A DNA stretch of 44,033 nucleotides. Origin: Bacteroidia bacterium. Lineage in GTDB: Bacteria > Bacteroidota > Bacteroidia > Flavobacteriales > Flavobacteriaceae. The DNA is taken from positions 1 through 44,033 of the forward strand of contig JAUIBW010000040.1 of assembly GCA_030427585.1 (NCBI GenBank). Direction: 5' to 3'. The position numbers were made by a program, and so were the translations under genes. Shown piece after piece: positions 16,218 through 26,100 of this stretch. Position 1 is the first letter of the stretch. Every line of letters begins with the position of its first letter. A model generated the notes under the pieces. It saw only the letters and a list, made by a program, of their open reading frames with translations. It was not told the origin of the DNA and did no database searches.

Positions 16218-16696
16218 TGTTTTCGTGCTTTTTCAATTATCTCTTTATAAACGTCCAATTCATTATTATTTAAATCATTTTCAAGTGCCTCCCAAGATGC
16301 TTTTTCTAAATAATCCAAATAATCTGAATCAAGAAATTTTTCAATAATTTTATCAATTGAGTTTACAAGATTTAATTTCGAATCAAACGGAAGTTCTTTA
16401 TGTTTAGAATTAATTAAACCAAAGTGTAAGCTCCCTGATAATTTGTCAAGCCATGAATAAAACACCAATTTTATATCTAAATTAGACTTTTCCAGTTGAC
16501 TTCTACGATTTTTTATTACTCGTTTTATAAAATCGTTCAGTTCACATTTTTCAATATTCTTTGCAGTCTTAGAATCAATTTCTAAACACCAATGATTTGT
16601 TTCCATTTCATTGAGTAAATCATCTAAATCATCGGTTAGATGAATTTCAGCGTAAACTATTTTATCTATACTTTCAAAAAACTCTTCTTTGGTCAT
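16205..16696 (-). CDS. hypothetical acidic protein in a repeat-flanked cassette
   Basis: A 163-residue soluble, helical, acidic protein beginning MTKEEFFESIDKIVYAEIHL and rich in Asp, Asn, Glu and Leu. Features include KLVFYSWLDKLSGSLHFGLINS in the middle and a C-terminal helix ASWEALENDLNNNELDVYKEIIEKAR. I do not recognise a family. Its stop codon lies in the inverted-repeat arm of copy C, so the repeat has supplied the end of the reading frame. Such ends are typical of mobile gene cassettes, but this is inference. Confidence 0.6.
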   Translation of the reverse strand: MTKEEFFESIDKIVYAEIHLTDDLDDLLNEMETNHWCLEIDSKTAKNIEKCELNDFIKRVIKNRRSQLEKSNLDIKLVFYSWLDKLSGSLHFGLINSKHKELPFDSKLNLVNSIDKIIEKFLDSDYLDYLEKASWEALENDLNNNELDVYKEIIEKARKQNNV

Positions 16697-16781
16697 TTAG
16701 TTAGGCTTTCGTTTGTTTTTGCATGAAGCACAATGATATATATATGTAATATTACACATATACCCATTTGTACTTATTTAT

Positions 16782-16799
16782 AAATGTTTGTAAACATTT
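16782..16799 (-). terminator. weak hairpin after the porin gene
   Basis: AAATGTTT-GT-AAACATTT is a perfect 8-bp stem located 35 bases beyond the porin stop codon (minus strand). The T-run is poor and the loop very short, so a terminator role is uncertain. Confidence 0.3.
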
Positions 16800-16833
16800 G
16801 TTTTATTATGACACTATATAAAAATATATTCTG

Positions 16834-18816
16834 TTACAAAAAGAAATTCCAAACCAAACCGAAACGCAATACAGCATCACGTGTTGCATATCCCGGTGCA
16901 GAAAACTCGTTGTTCTGTCTAAAGGCTTCACCAAAATTTTCGACTTTAAAAAAGATTCTTGTCTGTCTTACCTTAGCATTAAAAAAGATATCAAACTGAG
17001 GATAACCACCAATCTCTTCGGTATTTTGAACATAAAACTCAGACAACACAGGATCGTATGCATCAGCTTTATAGCTTGTAAAGTATTTAAAGGTTACTCC
17101 TGTTTGTAGATACAATGCTTTTTTAAACCAGTGATCGTGATAATACAAACTGTTTCTGGTGATAATCTCGGGTACATTATATATTTGATCTCCACCCTCA
17201 ATGTTTTGATACATTACGGTATTATCAAGACCTAGTTTCCAGTACTTAACCCTTTGTGAAAGTTTTACCTTCAGCACATCAATACTTTCTGGAGCTTGTA
17301 GGGGTACAATTGCAGAATTAGTATCCTTTGTAAAATAGGTGTATTTACTAATTGTAGCGTAGCTCGCTTCTACTTCGGCGATTTTCTTGGCTTTGATATT
17401 AACCTGTATTTTTTGAGTTTCGGTATTATCAAAATTATTTTGCCAGTTATAGTTTACATAATCACTTTGATAGAGTAAAAAATTATAGTTGGGAGCAACA
17501 GATGTAGAGCTTATTTTAGCCTGGATACCATATTTTTCATTAAGATTATATCCTGCACCTGCATTAAAATAATTTCCTGTAAAATCACCAGAAACAATAG
17601 TCATTCCATCGGCAAATAGCTCAAATCCTTTATAGGTATTCTTATACTCTCCTCCAACAGAATATATATCTCCTTTAATACGATTTGTTATGTTTATTTG
17701 TGCTCCAGAACTGTTTACCTGATTTACAATTGCATTATATCCATAATTATAATTAGAGCTTCCTCCCAATATACGCAAGTTTCCCAACCACTTATTAGTA
17801 AAATCTACAAATACCTGGTTACTAAAATCTTCTAAAGCTACATTATCAGAAATATTTGCAGCTGTATAAGATGCTCCCAAAAGATTATTAGGAGCAATTG
17901 CTGCCTGATCATATTTAAATCTCTTGTCTGTAAGATCCATAATATGCCCTACAGACAATGCGGTAGAAGAACTATCTGTTTTTTTTAGTATGGCGTATTC
18001 GTGATTTAAATAAAATCGTTTCCCCAGCAATATACTTTCGGCATTTTGAAAATTAACAGATACCGAACCCCGATCTGCAAATTCATCATCTTCCCCTACA
18101 AATTCGCCTGTACCCAAATACTGGTTTAGTCCTTCTTCCGATAATCCCCCGTTTTCTTCATTAAGCAAATCTTGTGATACAAAATGTGTACGTACTTTAT
18201 ATCGTTCATTTTTGGTCGAATAATTAGCCGTAGCTCTAAAATTACCTGTACTCGTTAAAGCATGTTGATATTTTCCCAAAGATCGTACACCTTTATAAGC
18301 AATCGAAAGATTAAGCCTTGGTGAAGTATTTACCGTAAAAAAAGCATCTAATTGCTGCCCTTGTTCGAAGGTAGTTCTAAAATACAACTCGGTAAGAGGA
18401 GTCGGCACATGATAGTATCTGATATCTTCTACTTCCATAAAATTGAAATGCCTGGCTCTGGCCCCCATAAGCGGCAATATATGATCTCGCTCTTCCCGCT
18501 TTGCCAAACTGTTATAGGTTTGCCCAACATTATGAATAGGAAGCAACTCAAAATCATCTCTACGCAGATAATTAAACTTATAATCCTTTTGTATCGTTAA
18601 TGTTGTATCCAGATAGGTCGTATCATTTTGTATCGTAATGATCTTATAGTCTGTTATTGGCGGTTTCTTTTTTTTAGTCTTTGGCTGTCTTAACGATTTT
18701 CTGGGCTCTTGAGATCCATCTGCATTAGAAGCATCACCTATTCTCTCCTGATCTCTTTGTGCCCAAATCATCGAAACCGATAACAGTGCAACTATAAATA
18801 TTATGTTTTTTCTCAT
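16834..18816 (-). CDS. Bacteroidetes 'putative porin' outer-membrane protein
   Basis: The ATG at 18816 (MRKNIIFIVALLSVSMIWAQ) gives a proper signal peptide; a frame start at 18837 adds seven residues ahead of it. The mature protein (about 640 residues) opens with a basic, low-complexity stretch (RQPKTKKKKPP). FRTTFEQGQQLDAFFTVNTSPRLNLSIAYKG marks the start of a large beta-barrel with repeated amphipathic strands, ending in APGYATRDAVLRFGLVWNFFL with C-terminal Phe-Leu. This is the conserved flavobacterial putative porin next to rnhB. A -7 box TATTTTTG (complement of 18835-18842) lies upstream, divergent from rnhB. Substrate unknown. Confidence 0.85.
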   Translation of the reverse strand: MRKNIIFIVALLSVSMIWAQRDQERIGDASNADGSQEPRKSLRQPKTKKKKPPITDYKIITIQNDTTYLDTTLTIQKDYKFNYLRRDDFELLPIHNVGQTYNSLAKREERDHILPLMGARARHFNFMEVEDIRYYHVPTPLTELYFRTTFEQGQQLDAFFTVNTSPRLNLSIAYKGVRSLGKYQHALTSTGNFRATANYSTKNERYKVRTHFVSQDLLNEENGGLSEEGLNQYLGTGEFVGEDDEFADRGSVSVNFQNAESILLGKRFYLNHEYAILKKTDSSSTALSVGHIMDLTDKRFKYDQAAIAPNNLLGASYTAANISDNVALEDFSNQVFVDFTNKWLGNLRILGGSSNYNYGYNAIVNQVNSSGAQINITNRIKGDIYSVGGEYKNTYKGFELFADGMTIVSGDFTGNYFNAGAGYNLNEKYGIQAKISSTSVAPNYNFLLYQSDYVNYNWQNNFDNTETQKIQVNIKAKKIAEVEASYATISKYTYFTKDTNSAIVPLQAPESIDVLKVKLSQRVKYWKLGLDNTVMYQNIEGGDQIYNVPEIITRNSLYYHDHWFKKALYLQTGVTFKYFTSYKADAYDPVLSEFYVQNTEEIGGYPQFDIFFNAKVRQTRIFFKVENFGEAFRQNNEFSAPGYATRDAVLRFGLVWNFFL

Positions 18817-18834
18817 TAGAATGCTAAACTGTGG

Positions 18835-18842
18835 CAAAAATA
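18835..18842 (-). promoter_or_regulatory. -7 box of the porin promoter
   Basis: The complement reads TATTTTTG, a perfect TAnnTTTG box, 18 bases upstream of the porin ATG (18816). The expected -33 TTG is not clear; a T-rich ATTTACTTTCG lies at about the right distance. Confidence 0.45.
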
Positions 18843-18951
18843 TACTTTTTTAACGAAAGTAAATGACACTCATTGTTTGTTTAAATTAACTTTTTAATCA
18901 ATTTATGAAAATAGTTTTTTAGGTGTTCTATTCATACTGTATCTTCGTAAT

Positions 18952-19554
18952 ATGCTTACATTACAATTAAATCCAGACATTCTCGAATGTGGTACCGATG
19001 AGGCAGGACGAGGATGCCTGGCAGGTCCGGTCACAGCAGCTGCGGTAATCTTACCCAATGATTTCAATAATTCGATTCTTAATGATTCTAAACAGCTTAC
19101 CGAAGCCAAAAGAAATCTACTAAAACCCATAATAGAAGACTCCTCTTTGACCTATGGTGTTACACACATTTTTATGGAAGAGATTGACGAAATCAATATT
19201 TTAAACGCCTCTATTCTGGCTATGCAAAGATCTATAGCACAATTGCAACCTGAGCCAAAACACATCATTGTAGACGGAAATAGATTTAAACCATATCATA
19301 ATATACCCTATACCTGCGTTATTAAAGGAGATGGAAAATATTTAAATATTGCAGCAGCCTCGGTATTGGCAAAAACATATCGTGATGAGTTTATGGAAAA
19401 AATACATGAAGAATATCCTATGTACAACTGGAAAAAGAATAAAGGATACCCAACAGTAGAGCATCGTGATGCCATTCGAAAATATGGGATTACCAAATAT
19501 CATAGGAAAAGCTTTAGGTTATTACCAGAACAACTTACACTAGACCTTAAATAG
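18952..19554 (+). CDS. rnhB: ribonuclease HII
   Basis: A 200-residue protein with all RNase HII signatures. D16-E17 lie in GTDEAGRGCLAGPV, followed by NDSKQLTEAKR (the SKxL motif near 46-53), D108 in IIVDGNR, and D145 in AAASVLAKTYRD. It cuts the RNA strand of RNA-DNA hybrids and removes single ribonucleotides from DNA in the cytoplasm. Length is normal for the family. It is divergent from the porin gene with 135 bases between. The start at 18952 gives the expected short N-terminus before the first strand. Confidence 0.96.
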   Translation: MLTLQLNPDILECGTDEAGRGCLAGPVTAAAVILPNDFNNSILNDSKQLTEAKRNLLKPIIEDSSLTYGVTHIFMEEIDEINILNASILAMQRSIAQLQPEPKHIIVDGNRFKPYHNIPYTCVIKGDGKYLNIAAASVLAKTYRDEFMEKIHEEYPMYNWKKNKGYPTVEHRDAIRKYGITKYHRKSFRLLPEQLTLDLK

Positions 19555-19615
19555 TTATATCTTTGAAAATACAAAAAAGAAAAAAGTTTGGTTTAAAAAA
19601 GAATTCAACAAACAG

Positions 19616-19792
19616 ATGGAAATAAACTTTAGGTCAAAAGAAGAGAGTAATCAAATACAAAGAGATAGATTTTTAGAGTTATCCCCTGCCAATAGAATTT
19701 ATTCTTTTATTGAATTGGCTTATATTTTTAATAGTTTCCCTTCTCATTCAAAAAAAAATGAAAAAGGAAATAATTTTGTAATTAACCTTTAA
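19616..19792 (+). CDS. 58-residue protein paired with a nucleotidyltransferase
   Basis: A small frame beginning ATG at 19616 (MEINFRSKEESNQIQRDRF) and ending TAA at 19792. The sequence is amphipathic and protein-like: LELSPANRIYSFIELAYIFNSFP, then a Lys-Asn stretch and a C-terminal NNFVINL. One base separates its stop from the ATG of the nucleotidyltransferase gene, so the two are surely co-transcribed and probably translationally coupled. I believe similar small proteins precede such nucleotidyltransferases in other Flavobacteria, but I cannot check here. No HEPN Rx4-6H motif is present. It could be an antitoxin-like or scaffold partner. Confidence 0.65.
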   Translation: MEINFRSKEESNQIQRDRFLELSPANRIYSFIELAYIFNSFPSHSKKNEKGNNFVINL

Positions 19793-19793
19793 G

Positions 19794-20300
19794 ATGGATG
19801 ATATAACTCAATGGAAAGAAAAAATAGATACTTTTATAAAACTATCTAATAAACACAATGTTAGAATGATTATGGTTGGAGGTGGTGCAGTTAATTTTCA
19901 TGGGTATCAGAGGCATTCTGCAGATGTTGATTTTTGGATAGATGTTACTCAAAAAAACTTAAATGGTTTGATTCGGGTTTTTAGAGAAATGGGATATGAA
20001 ATTAATGACTTCCCCGATGATGTTAAAGAAAAAAGGCAGAATATTTCTATCAAATTTTCACCTGTTGATATAGATCTTGAATTGATAACCAATTTTTCTT
20101 CTGATAAAAGTTTTGAAGAAGCATATAAGGACAGTGAATCTGTAATTATAGATAACAATGAATTTTTAAAGTGGAATGTAATCTCTTATGAAGATTTGAT
20201 CAACAGTAAAATTAAAGCTCAGAGGCCTAAGGATTTACTTGATGTTCAGCAATTACAAGAAATCAAAAAAGACATAGAAAAACGTAAAGGTGAAAAATGA
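19794..20300 (+). CDS. MNT-type nucleotidyltransferase
   Basis: A 168-residue cytoplasmic protein of the polymerase-beta nucleotidyltransferase superfamily. The motif MVGGGAVNFHGYQRHSADVDFWID (27-50) carries the GG signature and the DxD metal pair D44/D46. The third acidic residue is in VDIDLE (D92 or D94). The C-terminal segment NSKIKAQRPKDLLDVQQLQ is typical of the group of small stand-alone transferases close to AbiEii-like toxins. The reaction is transfer of an NMP to a protein, RNA or small molecule; the target is unknown. It forms a two-gene unit with the 58-residue protein (gap of 1 base). It could be a toxin-antitoxin pair or an antibiotic-modifying enzyme; the first is more likely. 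Confidence 0.8.
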   Translation: MDDITQWKEKIDTFIKLSNKHNVRMIMVGGGAVNFHGYQRHSADVDFWIDVTQKNLNGLIRVFREMGYEINDFPDDVKEKRQNISIKFSPVDIDLELITNFSSDKSFEEAYKDSESVIIDNNEFLKWNVISYEDLINSKIKAQRPKDLLDVQQLQEIKKDIEKRKGEK

Positions 20301-20417
20301 ATTTTAGATACCTTAAGTTAAATAAATTATTAAATTAGACTTTATATTTTGCAAACCAGGAAACTGAAAATTTTTATTTTGACAACCAAATTCAGGAATA
20401 CAAAACGCATTGGCATA

Positions 20418-22886
20418 ATGAAAAAGATAGTGGCTGTTCTTCTAATTTTTATGGCTATTTCTTGTGAGGACACATCAAAAAAATCAAATTCTTTACTGGA
20501 TCACATCCCAAGAGATACTCAAATTATTATAAAAATTAATGACCTTGAAGGTGCTGCCAGTAAATTAAGAGATAATAATTTTATCAAAAACAATAACCAG
20601 GTCGCTTTTTTTGAATATTTTAAAAACCTGTCTATTCTTGATCAAACTCATCAAAAAGAAAGTATATTATGTTTCTCTCCATTAGGGAAAAACGATTATG
20701 AATATACTTATATTTCAAAATTCGACCCTGCTGTAATCAATATCGATTCGCTAAATACAAAACAGATCGAAACCATAAATTATTCTGAGAATACCATTTA
20801 TAAAGTGACATCAAAGGGAAAATCATTTTTTGCTACCCGACAGGATAGTCTACTTATTGCCTCTTCTTCTCAATTATTGATTGAAAATGCAATACGAATG
20901 CAAGCCGCTCCGATTCCTATTGACAAAGATTTACAAAAAGTATATGAAGTGTCTGGTACCGAAAACACCCTGTCTGTACTGGTTAATGGGAAAAAATTAC
21001 AAAACATTCACAATACATTACTGCCTAATACAGATCTCAAAAGCTTGCAAAATTTTAGCGGTTGGATATCTGCCGATGCCACTATAGGACAGAATGCAAT
21101 GTACCTGGATGGTATTGCTATAGAAAAAGATTCATTATCCAGCACCATTGGAATTTTTGATAATACTATTGCCCAGGAAAATGAAATTTCAAAAGTGACA
21201 CCTGTTACTGCAAAAGGATTTATCTCTTATACTTATGATGACTTTGATATATTGAAAAAAAACCTATCTGTTGCACAGGATAGAGAATTAGAAGATATCT
21301 CAGGGGATCTAGATGATATATTATCGGGTGTTTCTGAGGTCGGTATGATTTTTCTCGAAAAAGAAAATATTTTAGTTCTAAACTCTCTAAACCCCGAAAC
21401 AGCCCAGGAAAGTCTGGCAGGAGATAAAGCAGATACCTATAGAAATATATCGATATACAGTTATAAAAGCTCCTCTGCTTTTTCGCAAATCCTTACTCCT
21501 TTGGTAAACGATTTTGACGCCAAGTTTTATTTTGTTCGGGATGATTTTATCATTTTTGGATCTTCTACCGCAGCTCTTAAAGATATGATTGCTAATATTC
21601 TGAATCAAACATTACTCTATGATCAAGAGTATTACAAAGCTACTGTAAAAGATTTATCCGACGAATCTTCGATATTAATAGCAGGTACAATCAAAAACAT
21701 AAAAGAATACATTTCTGAAAATGTTGAAGAAGAATATTCGTCGCAATGGGAAGCACTTAAGGATAAAGGATATCAAATAGGAATAGTACAGGTTATAAAA
21801 GAAAACGATTTTGCCCATGTGCATAGTATCTTACAAAAAAGCAGAGCTAAAGGTGCAGCTACATCTGTCACACAAACTGCATCAACTACTCTAGAGAATA
21901 AGGTATTAACCAGACCTGTTCTTGTTAAAAACCATAGAACCAAAGGTATGGATGTGGCAGTACAGGATATCGAAAACAACCTATACCTAATTTCTGATAA
22001 AGGTGCTATTTTCTGGAAAAAACAAGTCGATGGTGAAATACTTGGCGATATTCAACAAATCGATATCTACAAAAACGGCAGATACCAACTATTATTTAAC
22101 ACTGCAAATACTTTATATCTGGTGGATCGCGATGGGAAAGATGTAAAACCTTACCCTAAGATTTTTGAAAAACCAATTACACAACCTCTTGCATTATTTG
22201 ATTATGACAAAAGCAAACGTTACCGTATTGTTATTACCCAGGGTAATGAAATCAAAATGTTTGATGCAGAGGCAAAAGCTGTTACTGGTTTTAAGTTTAA
22301 AAACACAGAAACAGATCTTATCTTACCACCAAAACATATTAGGATAGGAACTAAAGATTATATTTTACTTTCTGAAAAAAATGGAGCATTAACTATCCTG
22401 GATCGAATAGGTAAACCGCGAGTTAATGTAAAAGAAAAAGTTGATTTTTCTAAAAACGAATGGTATCAGTACCTGAACAAATTTACATCTACTACCAAAA
22501 GTGGAAAATTAATTCAAGTACAAAACGATGGTAATGCTGTAGAGCAAAACCTAAGTTTGCATGAGGATAATAGAATGGTAGCTACTAATAAAACTCTGGT
22601 TACTTTTTCTGAAAATAAGCTTACTATAAAAGGAAAAACTCTTGAACTTGATTTTGGAGTGTATACAGAACCTAAACTTTATTTTATTAATAATAAAATC
22701 TATATTACTATTACCGATATACAAGCCAAAAAAGTCTACCTATACGACAGTAATGCCGAGCTGTTTCCTAATTTCCCGGTATATGGCAATTCTGTATTAA
22801 GTTTAGGGAATATGGATAAAGATCCTAATCTAGAATTTGTAGTTCAGGGAGAAGAAAATGGAGTACTCATCTACCAAATAAATTAA
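20418..22886 (+). CDS. large flavobacterial lipoprotein with beta-propeller-like C-terminus
   Basis: The ATG at 20418 (MKKIVAVLLIFMAISCEDT) gives a lipoprotein signal with C16. An upstream in-frame start at 20349 would add 23 residues in front of the signal and is rejected. The protein is 822 residues. The N-terminal part (about 30-480) resembles DUF3352-like lipoproteins with repeats of the LDHIPRDTQIIIKINDL type. From about residue 515 (GMDVAVQDIENNLYLISDKGAIFWKKQVDG) short strand repeats look like PQQ/WD-type propeller blades: LLFNTANTLYLVDRDGK, YILLSEKNGALTILDRIGK and NKIYITITDIQAKKVYLYDSN. Function unknown; probably cell-envelope located. A perfect terminator palindrome follows at 22912-22943. 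Confidence 0.75.
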   Translation: MKKIVAVLLIFMAISCEDTSKKSNSLLDHIPRDTQIIIKINDLEGAASKLRDNNFIKNNNQVAFFEYFKNLSILDQTHQKESILCFSPLGKNDYEYTYISKFDPAVINIDSLNTKQIETINYSENTIYKVTSKGKSFFATRQDSLLIASSSQLLIENAIRMQAAPIPIDKDLQKVYEVSGTENTLSVLVNGKKLQNIHNTLLPNTDLKSLQNFSGWISADATIGQNAMYLDGIAIEKDSLSSTIGIFDNTIAQENEISKVTPVTAKGFISYTYDDFDILKKNLSVAQDRELEDISGDLDDILSGVSEVGMIFLEKENILVLNSLNPETAQESLAGDKADTYRNISIYSYKSSSAFSQILTPLVNDFDAKFYFVRDDFIIFGSSTAALKDMIANILNQTLLYDQEYYKATVKDLSDESSILIAGTIKNIKEYISENVEEEYSSQWEALKDKGYQIGIVQVIKENDFAHVHSILQKSRAKGAATSVTQTASTTLENKVLTRPVLVKNHRTKGMDVAVQDIENNLYLISDKGAIFWKKQVDGEILGDIQQIDIYKNGRYQLLFNTANTLYLVDRDGKDVKPYPKIFEKPITQPLALFDYDKSKRYRIVITQGNEIKMFDAEAKAVTGFKFKNTETDLILPPKHIRIGTKDYILLSEKNGALTILDRIGKPRVNVKEKVDFSKNEWYQYLNKFTSTTKSGKLIQVQNDGNAVEQNLSLHEDNRMVATNKTLVTFSENKLTIKGKTLELDFGVYTEPKLYFINNKIYITITDIQAKKVYLYDSNAELFPNFPVYGNSVLSLGNMDKDPNLEFVVQGEENGVLIYQIN

Positions 22887-22911
22887 TTCATTGTTAAAAA
22901 ACATTAATAAA

Positions 22912-22943
22912 AGAAAACCCTAAATTTAAATTTAGGGTTTTCT
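22912..22943 (+). terminator. terminator, perfect 16-bp stem
   Basis: AGAAAACCCTAAATTT and AAATTTAGGGTTTTCT are exact reverse complements with no spacer (effective loop at the central AAATTTAAATTT). The stem ends in TTTTCT and lies 26 bases after the lipoprotein stop. Works in both directions by symmetry. Confidence 0.75.
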
Positions 22944-23170
22944 ATTTCCAGAACTCAATTTATACATAACTACATAATACAGAACGTTTTCTCAATTCTC
23001 ACCTTACTGTTTTAAGGAAATACATTTATACATTTTATTTAACATTAATTTAAGATTTAAGATCGATTATTATTATTTTATGTTAAATATTATTTTACAA
23101 GTACTAAATTTCACGATTAGGAGTTGTACAGCCAATGATATAGATTTACTAACACAAACCAAACTCAATT

Positions 23171-26100
23171 ATGAAAACAAGTATTTTTAACAAAATACTG
23201 GTGCTCACGTTCTTATTCGTAAGTATTAGTGTTAATGCGCAGCTATGGAGTCCCGTATCTCCAGCAAAAGCACAAGCCAAATCCAAAGAGCTTAGAAAAA
23301 CAACACCAACCAAGTATCAACTATTTAACTTAAACACTACAGCGTTAAAATCTATTTTGCAACGTACCCCATCAAGAGTACAGCAAAAAAGTTCTGGTGT
23401 TGTCATCCAACTCCCTACTGCAAAAGGAGTATTGCAAAAATTTAGAATTCTTGAAGCTTCTGTTCTTGAAGAAGGGCTCGCAAAACGATTTCCAAGCATC
23501 CGATCTTTTGTTGGCTATGGGATTGATGACCCTACATCTATTGCCAGATTTAGTTTCTCTAAAGTTGGTTTACACGCCATGATAACCTCTGGAAATCATT
23601 CAACCATCTACATTGATCCGTACACAAAAGATAAAACGAGCTATATCTGTTATGCTAAAGCTGATTTACCTGCCGATCCTAATAGTTTTGAGTGTCTGGT
23701 TGAAGAAAACGTTAAATCAAACTTTTCTAATCAACAGTTCAATGCTTTAAAAAATGCTAACGACGGTAAGCTTAGAACTTTTAGATTAGCTATCGCATGT
23801 ACCGGAGAATATTCTCAATTTCATATCAACAATCAGGGAATTAGCTCTAGCGCCTCTGATCAAGTAAAAAAAGAAGCTGTCCTTTCTGCCGTAAATACTA
23901 CTATGACTCGAGTAAATGGTATTTTTGAAAGAGACCTTGCTCTTACCATGGTATTAGTAAATAATAATACAGATATCATTTTTCTAAATGCTAATACCGA
24001 TAATTTAAGTAACAGTAATGCCAGTGCATTAATTAATGAAAGTCAGACCGTTTGTGACAATGTTATTGGTTTTAACAATTACGATATCGGACATACATTT
24101 AGTACCGGAGGAGGAGGATTGGCACAGCTTAGATCTCCTTGTACAAATTCTAAAGCACGAGGAATCACAGGAAGTGGCCGTCCTATCGGAGATGCATATG
24201 ATGTGGATTATGTTGCTCATGAAATGGGACACCAATACGGAGGAAATCATACTCAAAACAATAGCTGCCAAAGATCTAATGCATCTGTAGAGCCAGGAAG
24301 TGCTTCTACAATTATGGGATATGCTGGTATTTGTTCTCCAAACGTACAAAACAATAGTGATGCTTATTTTCATGCGATCAGCATCCAGGAAATGTGGCAG
24401 AATATTTCGCAAGGAAACAGCACATGTGGTACCCAAAGTAATACTGGTAATGCTGCTCCTACTGCTAATGCCGGACAGGATTATACGATTCCTGCCTCAA
24501 CACCATTTGTACTAAAAGGTAATGGATCTGATGCTAATTCTGGAAACAATCTTACGTATTGCTGGGAGCAAATGGATGCACAACCTGCAACTATGCCACC
24601 TGTTGCCACTTCGACCAACGGGCCTGCTTTTAGATCTTTAACTCCAACAGCTTCGCCAGACAGGTATATGCCAGCATTACCAACAGTTATTTCGGGGCAA
24701 ACCTCTTCTACCTGGGAGGTTGTTCCTTCTGTAAGCAGAACAATGAATTTTAGACTTACCGTAAGAGATAATGCATCTGGAGGAGCAAGTACTGCCAGTG
24801 ATGATACAAAAATAACCGTTGCCGGTGCAGCTGGGCCTTTTGTTGTTAATACACCTAATACCAATGTTAACTGGGCTTCGGGATCTACACAAACCATTAC
24901 TTGGGATGTTGCAGGAACAACTGGTAATGGTATTAATGCTGCCAATGTAGATATTTTACTATCTACCGATGGAGGAAATACCTATACAACAACAATTGCC
25001 TCTGCAGTACCTAATGATGGTTCTCATAGCATCACTGTACCAAATGCGGTAGGAACACAAAACAGAATAATGGTTAGAGGATCAGGACATATTTTCTATG
25101 ATATTTCTAATGCCAATTTTGAAATCTCTGGAGGAAGTGGTGGAGATACACAAGCTCCAACAACTCCTGATGGTTTAGCGGCTTCAAATATCACACAAAC
25201 TACAGTTGACCTTAACTGGAACGCTGCAACAGATAATGTAGGAGTTACAGGATATGATGTTTATCAAGGAAATACTGTAGTGACTACAGTAACCTCTACC
25301 TCATATCAGGTTACAGGATTATCGGCTAATACACCATATAGTTTTAGAGTAAAAGCAAAAGATGCAGCAGGTAATGAATCTAATTTTAGTAACACTGCCA
25401 ATGCTACTACGCTTTCTCAACCCGATACTCAGGCACCAACAGCTCCTGCTAATTTAGCAGCTTCTAATATTACAAAGACCACAGTTGATCTTTCCTGGGA
25501 TGCTTCTACAGATAATGTAGGGGTTAGCGGGTATGATGTTTATCGAGGTACTACAGTAATCGCTACAGTTACTACTACGTCTTATCAAGCAACTGGATTA
25601 TCACCAGATACTGCCTATAACTTTAGTGTAAAGGCAAAAGATGCTTCGGGTAACGAATCCAATGCAAGTAATACTGTAAACATTACAACGCTTCCAGATA
25701 CAGGAGGGTCTTCATGTACCGCAGAGATTTCATCATTCCCATATACCGAAGGGTTCGAAAATACTCTTGGAGCATGGAAACAGGCAACTGGAGATGATTT
25801 CGACTGGACTGTAGATGCTAACGGAACTCCATCAAGAAACACTGGACCTTCTAGCGCTTCACAAGGAACTTATTATGTGTATATGGAATCGTCTACACCT
25901 AATTATCCTACTAAAAGAGCAATTCTTAACTCTCCCTGTTTTGATTTAACGGGTCAGACAAAAGCTAATTTCTCATTTAAATATCACATGTATGGTGCTT
26001 CGACTATGGGTAGCCTGGCATTAGAAGCCAGTAATGACAATGGTGCTACATGGACTTCAGTTTGGTCTAAGTCAGGAAATCAAGGAAACTCATGGCAATC

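Noticed and set aside
24029..24436. Long antisense frames inside the metalloprotease gene
   Set aside because: They are reverse-strand shadows of a repetitive, biased coding sequence and show no independent protein features.
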